From assembly GCA_023663735.1 (NCBI GenBank), contig JAMPGV010000032.1:1-34001 (forward strand): DNA of 34,001 nt. Direction: 5' to 3'. Source of the stretch: Muribaculum sp. (GTDB lineage Bacteria; Bacillota; Clostridia; Lachnospirales; Lachnospiraceae). A program made the position numbers and the translations under genes. Below the pieces are notes generated by a model. That model was given only the letters and a program-made list of their open reading frames with translations. It did not search any database and was not told the origin of the DNA. Below, piece by piece: positions 16,845 to 25,770 of this stretch. How positions within the stretch are numbered: position 1 is the first letter of the stretch; every line of letters starts with the position of its first letter.

Positions 16845-19033
16845 GATTTTTTCCCGCTTTCCTCCCAGTAGATTTCAATGACGTCCCCGTCCGCCAACAC
16901 TTCCATATAATCCGCATTGTGGCCGTTTAGGCGCGTCATGATCGTTCTTCCTCTGGAATCTTTCAAATCAAAGTCGATATAATCAAACACATCCACAAAC
17001 ACATATTCCTGCTTGCCGTTCATCGTCACGAACTGGCCGTTCGCCATGACCTTCACTTCCCGGCCCGCCGCAGTCCCGCCTCCCGGGGAAGCGCTCCCCG
17101 CATCGGTTCCGCCTGCATTGACGGCTCCGCCCGCCGCATGTCCCGGATCCTCTCCCGCCGCTTCCTCTTGATCGTCCGTCCGGGAATCCTCAGAAGAACC
17201 GGACGCTTCCGCAAACGCCTCCCCTTCCTCCTGAATATCCCGCCTAAACGCCGCCGTCTCCATGGCCCAGCCGCCGTCCATATCCCAGCTCACCGTAAAG
17301 TTTTCATAAACTCTGGTATCGGATCCCGCCGGCGTATCGTTGACCCGGATGCCGCTGCCGAGCGGCACATCCAAGAGACCCGCCACCTCCGCCACGGTAT
17401 AAGAATTCTGCACCCGGATCTCGTCGTCTTCCCGAATCTGATAGAACTCGTTCTCCCGGACGCCGTTTACCTCCGCCGTCTTGGGCAGATCAATTTTGGC
17501 GCCGTTTACATAGACATGCAGCTGCTCGGAGAGTTCCGGGAGCCTTCCGAGTTCCTGCGTCCCCGGCTCGCCCACGGTGGAAGCGGTTACCCGGATCACG
17601 TCGCCGCTGTGGATCTGGGTGTGGAGATCCGCCGGATCCCCGTTTAATTGAATGACTGCCGCCTCGCCCTGACTGCCGCGGGTCATGCGGGATTTTCCGT
17701 TGACCGTATAAGTCAGTGCTTTTCCCCGCTTGGGGAAGAGATCCTCATTGGTAAACTGCGCCTGCATGGCGGCGTCCGCCACGGACAGCCGCCCGTTATC
17801 GTAAAGTTTCATGCGGATATCGTTAAACTCTACAAAAATAAAATTATTGCTCTGTTCGTAAAAGCTCAGACAGATTCCGATGGGCGTCACCATCAGGGAA
17901 TCCGCCTGTGCGTTCTCCAGTTCAAAGACGATGTTCTGCATCACTTCCCTGCCCCGGATGGCCACGCGTTCCTTGGCAATGCCGAGATCCTTGGCCAGCG
18001 CCTCCGTATAGCCGGAAATCATGCCGCCGCCGCCCACCACGAACACCGCGCTGACCGACTTATCCCCGTTTAATTCCTTGATACACCGAGAGACTTGATG
18101 GGTCATGTCTTCCACGGCGTCCCGCAGAACCTCCTCCACCTCCTCGGCGCTGATGCGCTGCGGCAGTCCCATAATATCCTGATATTCGATCCACTCCTCG
18201 GTCCCCGCCTGCCGCTTGATCCTCTCCGCCGTCTCAAAATCCACCAGACAGTGCTGCACCAGAAGATCCGTCAGGCTGTCCCCCGCCACGGGAATCATGC
18301 CATAGGCCGTGATGGTCCCCTCCTTCGTGACGGAGATATCGCTGGTACCCGCCCCCACGTCCACGAGAGCCATGTTCAGCATCCGGAACTTTTCCGGAAT
18401 GGCCACCTGAATGGCGGCGATCGGCTCCAGCGTCAGATTGGCCACATGCAGCCCCGCGGACTCCACCGCCTTATACAGTCCGTCCACCACGTCGTCAGGC
18501 AGGAACGTGGCAATCAGATCTGCCGCGATAGTCTTGGCCTTATGCCCCTCCAGATTACCAATCTGATAACCGTTCATATAATAGCGCATAGGCGTATAAC
18601 CCACACAGTAAAACTTCAGATCCGTGTCGTTGGTCTTCTGAAACTCCTCATAGGCCAGCTCCACACCCAGCGTGGACAGGGCATAAATATCCTCATCCGT
18701 GATCTCTTTCTCGCTCTCGAAACCGATTTCCGCCGTGATCGTGACCGTTCGCAGCACACGCCCCGCCGCGGCGATGCACACCTCCGTGAGACTGCGGTTT
18801 AAATCCTCCTCCAGCTGCCTTTTCACGGCCTGTACGGTCTCTCCTACCTTGCCGATGTCATGGATCTGGCCGTCCAGCATCGCTCTGGTCTCATGTTCCC
18901 TCGCTCGCTGCGCCAGCACATGAAATTTGCCGCCATTTAAATACCCGACGGTTCCCACGATACTCCGCGTGCCGATGTCCAGACCGAATACCAGTTGTCC
19001 CTGATTTTCCCTGAGTTCATTTAATCCCGCCAT
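16841..19033 (-). CDS. Long FtsA/PilM-like actin-fold ATPase with C-terminal beta-grasp-like extension
   Basis: The 730-residue protein has an actin-type nucleotide fold in residues 1-390: phosphate-1 loop FGLDIGTRSIVGTVG (16-30), phosphate-2 loop ALVDVGAGTSDISV (222-235) and adenosine loop VVGGGGMISGYTEALA (332-347). Residues 35-130 fit the SHS2-like insert of FtsA. Beyond about 400, where a normal FtsA ends in a membrane helix, there is an extension with Ile/Val strands, YVNGAKIDLP, a motif VAEVAGLLDVPLG, an acidic Gly/Ala-rich linker (about 612-665) and a final small domain ending EIYWEESGKKS. No membrane helix is visible. GGAGGA precedes the start, which overlaps coaE by 13 bases. The role is probably in division or envelope assembly; the partner is unknown. 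Confidence 0.85.
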   Translation of the reverse strand: MAGLNELRENQGQLVFGLDIGTRSIVGTVGYLNGGKFHVLAQRAREHETRAMLDGQIHDIGKVGETVQAVKRQLEEDLNRSLTEVCIAAAGRVLRTVTITAEIGFESEKEITDEDIYALSTLGVELAYEEFQKTNDTDLKFYCVGYTPMRYYMNGYQIGNLEGHKAKTIAADLIATFLPDDVVDGLYKAVESAGLHVANLTLEPIAAIQVAIPEKFRMLNMALVDVGAGTSDISVTKEGTITAYGMIPVAGDSLTDLLVQHCLVDFETAERIKRQAGTEEWIEYQDIMGLPQRISAEEVEEVLRDAVEDMTHQVSRCIKELNGDKSVSAVFVVGGGGMISGYTEALAKDLGIAKERVAIRGREVMQNIVFELENAQADSLMVTPIGICLSFYEQSNNFIFVEFNDIRMKLYDNGRLSVADAAMQAQFTNEDLFPKRGKALTYTVNGKSRMTRGSQGEAAVIQLNGDPADLHTQIHSGDVIRVTASTVGEPGTQELGRLPELSEQLHVYVNGAKIDLPKTAEVNGVRENEFYQIREDDEIRVQNSYTVAEVAGLLDVPLGSGIRVNDTPAGSDTRVYENFTVSWDMDGGWAMETAAFRRDIQEEGEAFAEASGSSEDSRTDDQEEAAGEDPGHAAGGAVNAGGTDAGSASPGGGTAAGREVKVMANGQFVTMNGKQEYVFVDVFDYIDFDLKDSRGRTIMTRLNGHNADYMEVLADGDVIEIYWEESGKKS

Positions 19034-19626
19034 GAAAAATCCTCCAATTTTTTATCGATTTGGCGAAAACTTTCCTCCAGTCCGCCGCTATTGTCGATCA
19101 CAAAATCACAGCTTGCCCGGAACTGCTCCTCTGAGAGCTGTCTGTCCATAATGCGGGCGGTCCTCTCCGCGCTGTACTGCCTGCTCCGGGCCAGACGGCT
19201 CCGCCGCACATCCTCATCCGCGTAGACATACCAAAGCTCGTCCGCAAGCTCCCGGTAACCCGCCTCGATCAACAGCGCCGCCTCCACAAAAAACAGCTCC
19301 ACCGCCGGGTTCTTCCGCGCCTCCTCCAGCCTCTGCAGCAGATACGCCCGCACCGCCGGGTGGAGAATGCCGTTCACCTGCTCTAAAAGGATCTCGTCCC
19401 CAAAGATCCGCTCCGCCATGGCCGCTCGGTCAATCTCCCCGTCGGGGCGCAGAACGCCGTCCCCGAGAAGCGCCGTCAGCCGCTCATAGCAGGGCGTTCC
19501 CTTCTTTTTTACCAGATGTGCCACCTCGTCCGCCAGATAGATCTCGCAGAGATAATGTTTTTGAATATATGCCAACAGCTCCGATTTGCCGGCTCCCACA
19601 CCGCCGGTAATGCCGATAAAGCGCAT
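19021..19626 (-). CDS. coaE: Dephospho-CoA kinase
   Basis: CoaE phosphorylates dephospho-CoA with ATP, the last step in coenzyme A synthesis. The 201-residue protein begins MRFIGITGGVGAGKS, the P-loop, followed by the LADEVAH block with the substrate-binding Asp, EVNGILHPAVR and VEAALLIEAG, and later RLARSRQYSAERTARIMDRQLS. The start has AGGGGG upstream. It sits 18 bases after polA and overlaps the FtsA-like gene; polA-coaE linkage is common in Firmicutes. Confidence 0.95.
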   Translation of the reverse strand: MRFIGITGGVGAGKSELLAYIQKHYLCEIYLADEVAHLVKKKGTPCYERLTALLGDGVLRPDGEIDRAAMAERIFGDEILLEQVNGILHPAVRAYLLQRLEEARKNPAVELFFVEAALLIEAGYRELADELWYVYADEDVRRSRLARSRQYSAERTARIMDRQLSEEQFRASCDFVIDNSGGLEESFRQIDKKLEDFSWRD

Positions 19627-19644
19627 GGTTTTCCCCCTGTCAGG

Positions 19645-22332
19645 CTACTTGGCCTCATACCAGCTCGCGCCGGTGTGTACGTCCACCTCCAGCGTCACCG
19701 AAAGTTCCGCCGCGGCTTTCATATGATGCACCAGAAGCTCCCGCACCTGCTCCACCTCGTCCTCCGCCGTCTCGATCAGCAGTTCGTCATGCACCTGCAG
19801 AATCAATCTGGAGCGGAGTCCCGCGCTGCGCAGCGCTTCCCAGACCCGGATCATGGCGATTTTGATGATATCCGCCGCGGTTCCCTGAATGGGCGAATTC
19901 ATGGCCACGCGCTCCCCGAAGGAACGCTGCATGAAATTGGAGGAAGAAAGCTCCGGCACCGGACGCCGTCTGTGGAACATCGTGACCGCATACCCGTCCC
20001 GCTTGGCGTCCTCCACCAGCCGCTCCAGAAACTCCTTGATCCCGGGATAGGTGGCAAAATACTGTTCGATATACGCGGCGGCTTCCTTTCTGCTGATGCT
20101 CAGATCCTGACTCAGCCCAAAGGAACTGATGCCGTACACGATGCCGAAATTCACCGCCTTGGCATTGCGCCGCTGAAGCTCCGTGACCTCCTCGAACGGG
20201 GTGTGGAACACCTTGGAGGCTGTGATCCGGTGGATGTCCTCGTCCATCCGGTAAGCCTCGATCAGCTGCTCGTCCCCGGACATATGCGCCAGCACGCGAA
20301 GCTCGATCTGCGAGTAATCCGCGTCCAGAAAGACAAATCCCTCCCGGGGGACAAACACCTTGCGCAGTTTCTTGCCAAGCTCCGTTCTGGTGGGGATATT
20401 CTGCAGATTCGGTTCCGTGGAACTGATACGCCCCGTGGCCGTGATGGTCTGGTTGAAATTGGTGTGGATCCGTCTGTCCGCACCGATATAAGCCGAAAGT
20501 CCGTCCGCATAGGTGGACTTTAATTTCACAAGGCCGCGGTATTCCAGAATGTCCTTTACGATGGGATAATCCACGGAAAGCTTTTCCAGCACATCCGCCG
20601 CCGTGGAATATCCGGTCTTGGTTTTCTTCCCGCCGGGCATCCCCAATTTGTCAAACAGGATTTCCCCGAGCTGCTTGGGCGAATTGATATTGAACGTCCC
20701 CCCTGCCTGTTCATGGATGGAACGCTCCAGTTCGCCGATCCGGTCCACCAGCGCTTCCCCGTAGGCCGCAAGCTCCTCCTTGCGAACCTCCACGCCCTCG
20801 CGCTCCATATCGTAGAGAACCAGCGAAAGGGGCATCTCGATCTGATGCATCAGCTCGTCCATCTGTGTCTCCGCAAGCTTCCGCTCCAGAAGCTCCGCCG
20901 CCTGCAGCGCCACATAGGCTCCGCGCCCGCAATAATTCTTGCAGGTTTCCGGCTCCTCTTCCATGACCTCGGAGATCCTTCTTTTGCCGAAAAGCTCCGA
21001 CGCCGCGGGCATCGGCCGGTGCAGGTACTCTACGGCCACAGCCTCGTAATCATAGTCGTTTTTCAAAGGATTTAACAGATATGCCGCAATTAAAATATCA
21101 AAATACCGCTGTGTCCCATCCTGCGCAAGATACGCATATTCCCGCTTGATGTCAGGGGTGGCGATCCGAGTGCGGGCCGACAATGTCTTTAAGATCTCCC
21201 GCATCTTTTCCGTCTCGTCCCGCTCCTCCACAGGCTCGTCAAATAGAGACAGTTGTCCCTCTTTGACCGTCTGCGCGGACGGCGCATAAAAATACGTCTC
21301 CTCCCCGGAAAGAGAAACCGCCGCGCCAAGCAGCCTTCCCTCCTCCTGTAACAGAAACAGACCGACCTGCGGAAGCCCTCCCGCCCGCCCGGCCAGCTGT
21401 TCAAACTCCTCCAGCCCGGACAGCGTCCGAATCCCCGGATCCGTCTGTTCCCCTGCAGCCCGTCTGGCTTTGTCAAAACGCCCCAGCAGATTCTTGAATT
21501 CCAGTGTGCGGAACAGCTCATACGCCTCGGGCGTATCATAGTCTCCCACCTGCGCCGCCTTATAGTCAAGCTCCAGCTCGCAGTCCGTCTTGATGGCCGC
21601 AAGCTTCCTGCTCAAATCGGCCAGCTCCCGGTTGGCCTCCAACGATTCCCGCACGGATTTCTTGGACACCTCCGCCACATGGGCATACAGATTTTCCAGC
21701 GAACCGTACTCCACCATCAGCGCCGTGGCGGTCTTCTCCCCCACCTTGGGTACGCCGGGAATATTGTCCGCGGTATCTCCCATCAACGCCTTCAGGTCAA
21801 TAAACTGCTCCGGCGTCACCTGATAGGCGGCAAGCACATCCGCCGCATAATAATCCTCTATCTCCGTGCCGTTTCTCTTCGTCTTGGGAATCCTGATTTT
21901 GATGCGCTCCGTGGCGATCTGCAGAAGATCTCTGTCGCCCGACACTAAAGACACCGCCATGCCGTCCCGCTCCGCCTTCTTCGCCAGCGTCCCCAGTATG
22001 TCGTCCGCCTCCAGCCCGGCCTGCTCCATAATGACAATGTGCATGGCGCGCAGCACCTCTTTCATCACGGGCACCTGCTCCCTTAGTTCCTCGGGCATCG
22101 GCTTTCTCGTACCCTTGTACGCCTCGTACATCTGATGCCGGAACGTGGGCGCATGGACGTCAAAAGCCACCGCCAGATACTCCGGCTTCTCCTCCTCCAG
22201 AATTTTGAACAGAATGTTCAGAAACCCATAGACCGCGTTGGTGTGAAGCCCCGCGGCGTTGCTTAAGTCCGGCACCCCGTAAAACGCCCTGTTCAAAATA
22301 CTGTGTCCGTCTATCAAAACAAGTTTTTTCAT
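19645..22332 (-). CDS. polA: DNA polymerase I
   Basis: PolA fills gaps and removes RNA primers in replication and repair. The 895-residue protein has a complete 5' nuclease domain at residues 1 to about 290 (LVLIDGHSILNRAFYG, EADDILGT, VSGDRDLLQ, GDTADNIPGV). The middle exonuclease domain (about 300-480) lacks the acidic residues of proofreading enzymes: the usual DTET position reads LFLLQ and the third motif YxxxD reads YCGRG. The polymerase domain is intact with motif A DADYSQIELR (about 670), motif B RRNAKAVNFGIVYG (about 721) and motif C QVHDE (about 845). It should therefore polymerise and do nick translation but not proofread, as in Bacillus PolA. It is second in the operon, 39 bases after a small zf-HC2 gene. 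Confidence 0.97.
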   Translation of the reverse strand: MKKLVLIDGHSILNRAFYGVPDLSNAAGLHTNAVYGFLNILFKILEEEKPEYLAVAFDVHAPTFRHQMYEAYKGTRKPMPEELREQVPVMKEVLRAMHIVIMEQAGLEADDILGTLAKKAERDGMAVSLVSGDRDLLQIATERIKIRIPKTKRNGTEIEDYYAADVLAAYQVTPEQFIDLKALMGDTADNIPGVPKVGEKTATALMVEYGSLENLYAHVAEVSKKSVRESLEANRELADLSRKLAAIKTDCELELDYKAAQVGDYDTPEAYELFRTLEFKNLLGRFDKARRAAGEQTDPGIRTLSGLEEFEQLAGRAGGLPQVGLFLLQEEGRLLGAAVSLSGEETYFYAPSAQTVKEGQLSLFDEPVEERDETEKMREILKTLSARTRIATPDIKREYAYLAQDGTQRYFDILIAAYLLNPLKNDYDYEAVAVEYLHRPMPAASELFGKRRISEVMEEEPETCKNYCGRGAYVALQAAELLERKLAETQMDELMHQIEMPLSLVLYDMEREGVEVRKEELAAYGEALVDRIGELERSIHEQAGGTFNINSPKQLGEILFDKLGMPGGKKTKTGYSTAADVLEKLSVDYPIVKDILEYRGLVKLKSTYADGLSAYIGADRRIHTNFNQTITATGRISSTEPNLQNIPTRTELGKKLRKVFVPREGFVFLDADYSQIELRVLAHMSGDEQLIEAYRMDEDIHRITASKVFHTPFEEVTELQRRNAKAVNFGIVYGISSFGLSQDLSISRKEAAAYIEQYFATYPGIKEFLERLVEDAKRDGYAVTMFHRRRPVPELSSSNFMQRSFGERVAMNSPIQGTAADIIKIAMIRVWEALRSAGLRSRLILQVHDELLIETAEDEVEQVRELLVHHMKAAAELSVTLEVDVHTGASWYEAK

Positions 22333-22371
22333 ATTCTCTTCTTATTTCCTTCCGAATTCCGCCTTCTCAAA

Positions 22372-22692
22372 TCACAAAAAAATCCAGAGGAGAAATCCCA
22401 CAACCAGCGCAATGGCAAGCGTCTTCAGCCCGGCTCCCAGATAGAGGACTACCGAGCGGAACTTCACACGGTTTTTCGCCTCCGCCAGTCGGCTCTCCAG
22501 CTCCGTCTGCAGATCAAACGCGTCGCCCTCCTCCAGACGCAGCATTCCCTCCGTCACAAGGAACTGGATCACCAGCTCTTCATGACACTCGCTGCAAGTC
22601 TCCATATGCTCGCAAAATTGTTTTAATGTGAGAAAATCCAGCTCCCGTTCCAGAAAGGCGGGAATCTGTTTCTCAAAATCTTTACAAGTCAT
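22372..22692 (-). CDS. Small membrane protein with zf-HC2 (anti-sigma-like) motif
   Basis: The 106-residue product has Cys3, then His29, Cys33 and Cys36 (EHMETCSECHEE), the pattern of the zinc-binding anti-sigma domain zf-HC2, and a single C-terminal membrane helix (about 85-105) ending in LLWIFL. Anti-sigma factors of this class hold an ECF sigma factor at the membrane, but no sigma gene is next to it; the neighbour is polA. The N-terminus would be cytoplasmic. The first gene position in the polA operon is notable. GGGGGAG lies close to the start. Its partner, if any, cannot be inferred here. Confidence 0.75.
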   Translation of the reverse strand: MTCKDFEKQIPAFLERELDFLTLKQFCEHMETCSECHEELVIQFLVTEGMLRLEEGDAFDLQTELESRLAEAKNRVKFRSVVLYLGAGLKTLAIALVVGFLLWIFL

Positions 22693-22789
22693 ATCTCCCC
22701 CTGCGTGGTTTCAGAATCAATGCACATATATTTATACTATACAACAATTTCCATGAAAAATAAACATGAAAAAGCGAAGAAAAAATATC

Positions 22790-22818
22790 TTGCCAAGAAT
22801 AGCATTCTGTGTTAAAAT
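22790..22818 (+). promoter_or_regulatory. Promoter of tRNA-Leu
   Basis: TTGCCA (22790-22795) and TAAAAT (22813-22818) stand 17 bases apart, ending 34 bases before the tRNA 5' end. Confidence 0.65.
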
Positions 22819-22852
22819 ATTTCTTGTTCTTGGAATATCTGTCCTACCCTGA

Positions 22853-22935
22853 GCCGGCGTGTCGGAATGGCAGACGAGGCAGACTCAAAATCTGTTGTGG
22901 GCAACCACGTGCGGGTTCAAGTCCCGCTGCCGGCA
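22853..22935 (+). tRNA. tRNA-Leu, anticodon CAA
   Basis: The gene folds as a class II tRNA. The acceptor stem GCCGGCG pairs with TGCCGGC and discriminator A follows; the anticodon loop CTCAAAA gives CAA, which reads TTG leucine codons. A long variable arm (GTGG-GCAA-CCAC) and a T arm GCGGG-TTCAAGT-CCCGC are clear. CCA is not encoded. It has its own promoter and terminator. Confidence 0.97.
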
Positions 22936-22946
22936 GTTTACGATGT

Positions 22947-22974
22947 GAAATCAGCCTTTGGCTGGTTTCTTTTT
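22947..22974 (+). terminator. Rho-independent terminator of tRNA-Leu
   Basis: GAAATCAGCC (22947-22956) pairs with GGCTGGTTTC (22960-22969) across a three-base loop, with one G-T pair, and five T follow. Confidence 0.92.
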
Positions 22975-23000
22975 ATTCTCTTTTGATTGTCTATACATCC

Positions 23001-23037
23001 AAAAAAGCCATTGCACCTCTCGTTCCGCGCAATGGCT
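23001..23037 (-). terminator. Terminator of the lysA-S66 peptidase operon
   Basis: On the minus strand AGCCATTGC (23037-23029) pairs with GCAATGGCT (23014-23006), and six T follow at 23006-23001. It lies 44 bases after the S66 peptidase stop and faces the tRNA terminator. Confidence 0.9.
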
Positions 23038-23080
23038 CTCCCGTCAGACCGTCTTAGGATCTGTTTCCGGCCGCTCTATC

Positions 23081-24118
23081 CTATATCCGCCGCATCCGCA
23101 CGGTGATATCGTTTCCCGCAGCCTCCACCTCTCCCATGCTTCCCACAATCAGTGGCATCATAGGCGGCAGATGCCCCAGATCCACGTCCATGACCACGGG
23201 TACCTGTTTCTTCCCCGCCACTTCCAGCACGGCGTCGTAGGCGTCCAGTCCCATCAGCTCCTGCCCTATACACAGCGGCCTGCCGATCAGGAATCCGTTC
23301 ACATGCTCAAACCATCCGGCCTCCTCCATCTGCCACATGGCTCTGCGAATGCCGAACACATTCAAATCGCAGGACTCCAGAAACCAGATAATTCCGTCCT
23401 CCCTGTACCGCTCCACAAACGCCTTCGTCCGGTCGAACCGCGTTCCCAACAGATTGACCAGACAGTCCATGCAGCCGCCCAGAAGCCTGCCGCTCATCCG
23501 CACGCTCCCCGCGCCCGCCGCCTCCCGGCCCACAAACGTTTTCAAAACCCGCCGCTCGGTCACATGATAGGGTGTAAGCGGATCTTCCCCCTCTTCCGAT
23601 TCCCGCTCCCATTTCTCATATCCGGCCACCGCATCCTGCTTCCCCGCAAGAAGCGCCATGGCGTCCCATAAGGAATCATGCCACGGCACACGGCCGAACG
23701 CCGGGGCGCAAGGCCCGTAGACCGACGCCGTATCGCACAGCGTCGCCAGCAGATAAGTAAAATTTGTATTGTCCGAATATCCCATATACCACTTCGGCTC
23801 GGCCGCCTTGATGCGCGCAAAATCCAGCTGGGACAAAACCTCGCACATCAGCTCCCCTCCGCCGCAGGAAATCAGACAGTCATTCTCCCCGCTGCAATAA
23901 TATGCCGCCAGCTCCTCCGCACACTTTGCCGGTGTGCTGCTGATCCCCACGCCGTCTCCCGCATAGCAGTTCGGCCCCAGATCCAGCGCATAGCCCTGCT
24001 CCCGGAATTGTTTCTGCGCATTTTCAAACCGACTCCGGTAAGGCTCGGTTCGGCAGCCGAAGGAAGGCGCCACAAACCCGATGGTCCCGCCCGGGGAAAG
24101 ATTTTTGGGATATCTCAT
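23081..24118 (-). CDS. S66-family LD-carboxypeptidase
   Basis: These enzymes remove the terminal D-amino acid from tetrapeptide stems, cutting an L,D bond at the carbon of meso-diaminopimelate, or a similar amide. The 345-residue protein has PGGTIGFVAPSFG near the start, the nucleophile Ser115 in GYSDNTN, the Glu region WFLESCDLN and the His of DLGHLPP near residue 315. No signal peptide is seen, which fits a cytoplasmic recycling role. Its start overlaps the lysA stop (ATGA), tying diaminopimelate use in lysine synthesis to peptidoglycan recycling. Related self-immunity enzymes of the MccF type share this fold, so the exact substrate is uncertain. Confidence 0.88.
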   Translation of the reverse strand: MRYPKNLSPGGTIGFVAPSFGCRTEPYRSRFENAQKQFREQGYALDLGPNCYAGDGVGISSTPAKCAEELAAYYCSGENDCLISCGGGELMCEVLSQLDFARIKAAEPKWYMGYSDNTNFTYLLATLCDTASVYGPCAPAFGRVPWHDSLWDAMALLAGKQDAVAGYEKWERESEEGEDPLTPYHVTERRVLKTFVGREAAGAGSVRMSGRLLGGCMDCLVNLLGTRFDRTKAFVERYREDGIIWFLESCDLNVFGIRRAMWQMEEAGWFEHVNGFLIGRPLCIGQELMGLDAYDAVLEVAGKKQVPVVMDVDLGHLPPMMPLIVGSMGEVEAAGNDITVRMRRI

Positions 24119-25395
24119 ACGCTCTCCTTTTGCAGTTTTTCAAAAATATCAAAACAGTCAAACGTGGCAAAGTAGTCCTTGGGCGTCTCCGCGCGACGGA
24201 TCAGTTCCACGCTGCCGTCCTCCTTGAGCAGAAGCTCCGCAGATTTTAATTTGCCGTTATAATTGTATCCCATGGCAAAACCGTGGGCGCCGGTGTCGTG
24301 AATCGCCAGATAATCGCCCACCGCGATCTCGGGCAGTTCCCGGTCAATGGCAAATTTGTCGTTGTTCTCGCACAGTGAACCCGTCACGTCATACAGATGG
24401 TCGCAGGGCCGGTTTTCCTTGCCCAGCACCGTAATGTGATGATAGGCTCCATACATGGCGGGGCGCATGAGATTTACCGCACAAGCGTCCACACCGATAT
24501 ACTCTTTGTGGGTGTGTTTTTCGTGTAATACCCGCGTCACCAGATGCCCGTAAGGCCCCGTCATGAAACGCCCCAGCTCCGTGTAAATCGCCACATCCTC
24601 CATGCCCGCGGGAACCAGAATCTCCTCGTACACCTGCCGCACGCCCTCGCCGATGGCCCGGATATCATTCGGCTCCTGATCCGGCCGATAGGGAATGCCG
24701 ATGCCTCCGGACAGATTGATAAACGCTATATGCGCCCCCGTCTCCTCCTTCAGCTTGACGGCCGTCTCGAACAGGGTTCTCGCCAGCGTGGGATAGTATT
24801 CGTTGGTCACGGTGTTGCTGGCTAGAAACGCATGGATCCCGAAATGCTCCACACCTTTCTGCTTCAAAATTCGGAACCCTTCAAACAGCTGCTCCGTGGT
24901 AAAACCGTATTTGGCGTCCCCGGGATTGTCCATGATGCTGTTGCTGATCGAGAAATATCCGCCTGGATTGTATCGGCAGCTTAAAGTCTTGGGCAGAGCG
25001 CCGATGGTCTTCTCCAGAAACGCAATATGGGTGATGTCGTCCAGATTGATGGTCGCGCCGATTCTGGCCGCATAGGCAAACTCCTCCGCAGGCGTGTCGT
25101 TGGAAGAAAACATGATATCCTCCCCTTTGACTCCCATGGCGTGCGCCAGCATCAGCTCCGTCTTGGAGGAACAGTCACAGCCGCAGCCGTACTCCCGCAA
25201 AATATTGATCAAAAAGGGATTGGGCGTCGCCTTGACCGCAAAAAATTCCTTGTAGCCCTTATTCCACGAAAACGCCTCCCGCAGAGCCTGCGCGTTGGCG
25301 CGGATTCCCTTCTCGTCATAGATATGGAACGGCGTGGGATAGGTCTTCACGATCTCCTCAATCATCTCTTTTGTGACAAACGCTTCTTTTTTCAT
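24115..25395 (-). CDS. lysA: Diaminopimelate decarboxylase
   Basis: LysA removes CO2 from meso-diaminopimelate to give lysine, using PLP. The 426-residue protein is a group IV decarboxylase: YPTPFHIYDEKG at the start, PLP lysine Lys55 in FFAVKATPNP, CGCDCSSKTELMLA, FINLSGGIGIPY for the phosphate loop, ELGRFMTGPYG and the ACAVNLMRPAMYGAYHHI block that forms the shared active site. The sequence is somewhat unlike the classical short LysA, but the neighbouring diaminopimelate dehydrogenase gene supports the assignment. AGGAAGG lies ahead of the start. It is coupled to the S66 peptidase. Confidence 0.88.
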   Translation of the reverse strand: MKKEAFVTKEMIEEIVKTYPTPFHIYDEKGIRANAQALREAFSWNKGYKEFFAVKATPNPFLINILREYGCGCDCSSKTELMLAHAMGVKGEDIMFSSNDTPAEEFAYAARIGATINLDDITHIAFLEKTIGALPKTLSCRYNPGGYFSISNSIMDNPGDAKYGFTTEQLFEGFRILKQKGVEHFGIHAFLASNTVTNEYYPTLARTLFETAVKLKEETGAHIAFINLSGGIGIPYRPDQEPNDIRAIGEGVRQVYEEILVPAGMEDVAIYTELGRFMTGPYGHLVTRVLHEKHTHKEYIGVDACAVNLMRPAMYGAYHHITVLGKENRPCDHLYDVTGSLCENNDKFAIDRELPEIAVGDYLAIHDTGAHGFAMGYNYNGKLKSAELLLKEDGSVELIRRAETPKDYFATFDCFDIFEKLQKESV

Positions 25396-25550
25396 GGCGT
25401 ACCTTCCTGATTTTATCTTGTTGTTTCTTTTTGTTTCTTTATTTCCCTATGATTTCTTTGTTTCTCTTTGTTTTCTTTATTTCCCTTTGATTTCTTTGTT
25501 TCCTTTGCTTCCTTTATTTTCTTTTGTTTTTTATTTTCTTTGTCTCACTT
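25396..25550. repeat. Pyrimidine-rich low-complexity leader region before lysA
   Basis: The plus strand consists almost wholly of T and C, with recurring TTTCTTTGTTTC and TTTATTTCCCT blocks. As minus-strand RNA it is a purine-rich leader directly before the lysA ribosome binding site. No gene, riboswitch core or clear promoter is visible in it. Confidence 0.65.
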
Positions 25551-25565
25551 TATCTCTTTTTATTC

Positions 25566-25770
25566 AGGTGATTGCGAAACGATATTTTTCGGAATCCAAA
25601 TTGTGCAGATTGTATATTCATAAGCAGACCCTAGCGAACCGTTGGCACTTAGGCGCTGTATTTTAGCGCCTTATGTGCCACTACGGTGAGGTGAGAGCGA
25701 AAGCGTGTCTGCGTTGAATGTGCAATTTGCACAATGACCCTCTACGAAATGTAGCGTTTCGCAAACATCT
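25566..25770. repeat. 205-bp structured inverted-terminus repeat, copy 2
   Basis: This is the second full-length copy of the element at 56-260, in the same orientation and of the same length with no gap. Its ends AGGTGATTGCGAAACG and CGTTTCGCAAACATCT are complementary over most of 16 bases, with a perfect ten-base core. The apical stem ACCGT-TGGCAC-GGCGCT pairs fully with AGCGCC-GTGCCA-ACGGT. The identical 13-mer TATCTCTTTTTAT lies at 25551-25563 and 25770-25782, flanking the copy, which looks like a target-site duplication although the context is T-rich. It lies between ddh and lysA; 25783-25879 holds nothing else I can name. Confidence 0.87.

Noticed and set aside
25396-25570. Lysine riboswitch before lysA
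   Set aside because: The leader is low-complexity T/C sequence with no paired stems or conserved L-box core.
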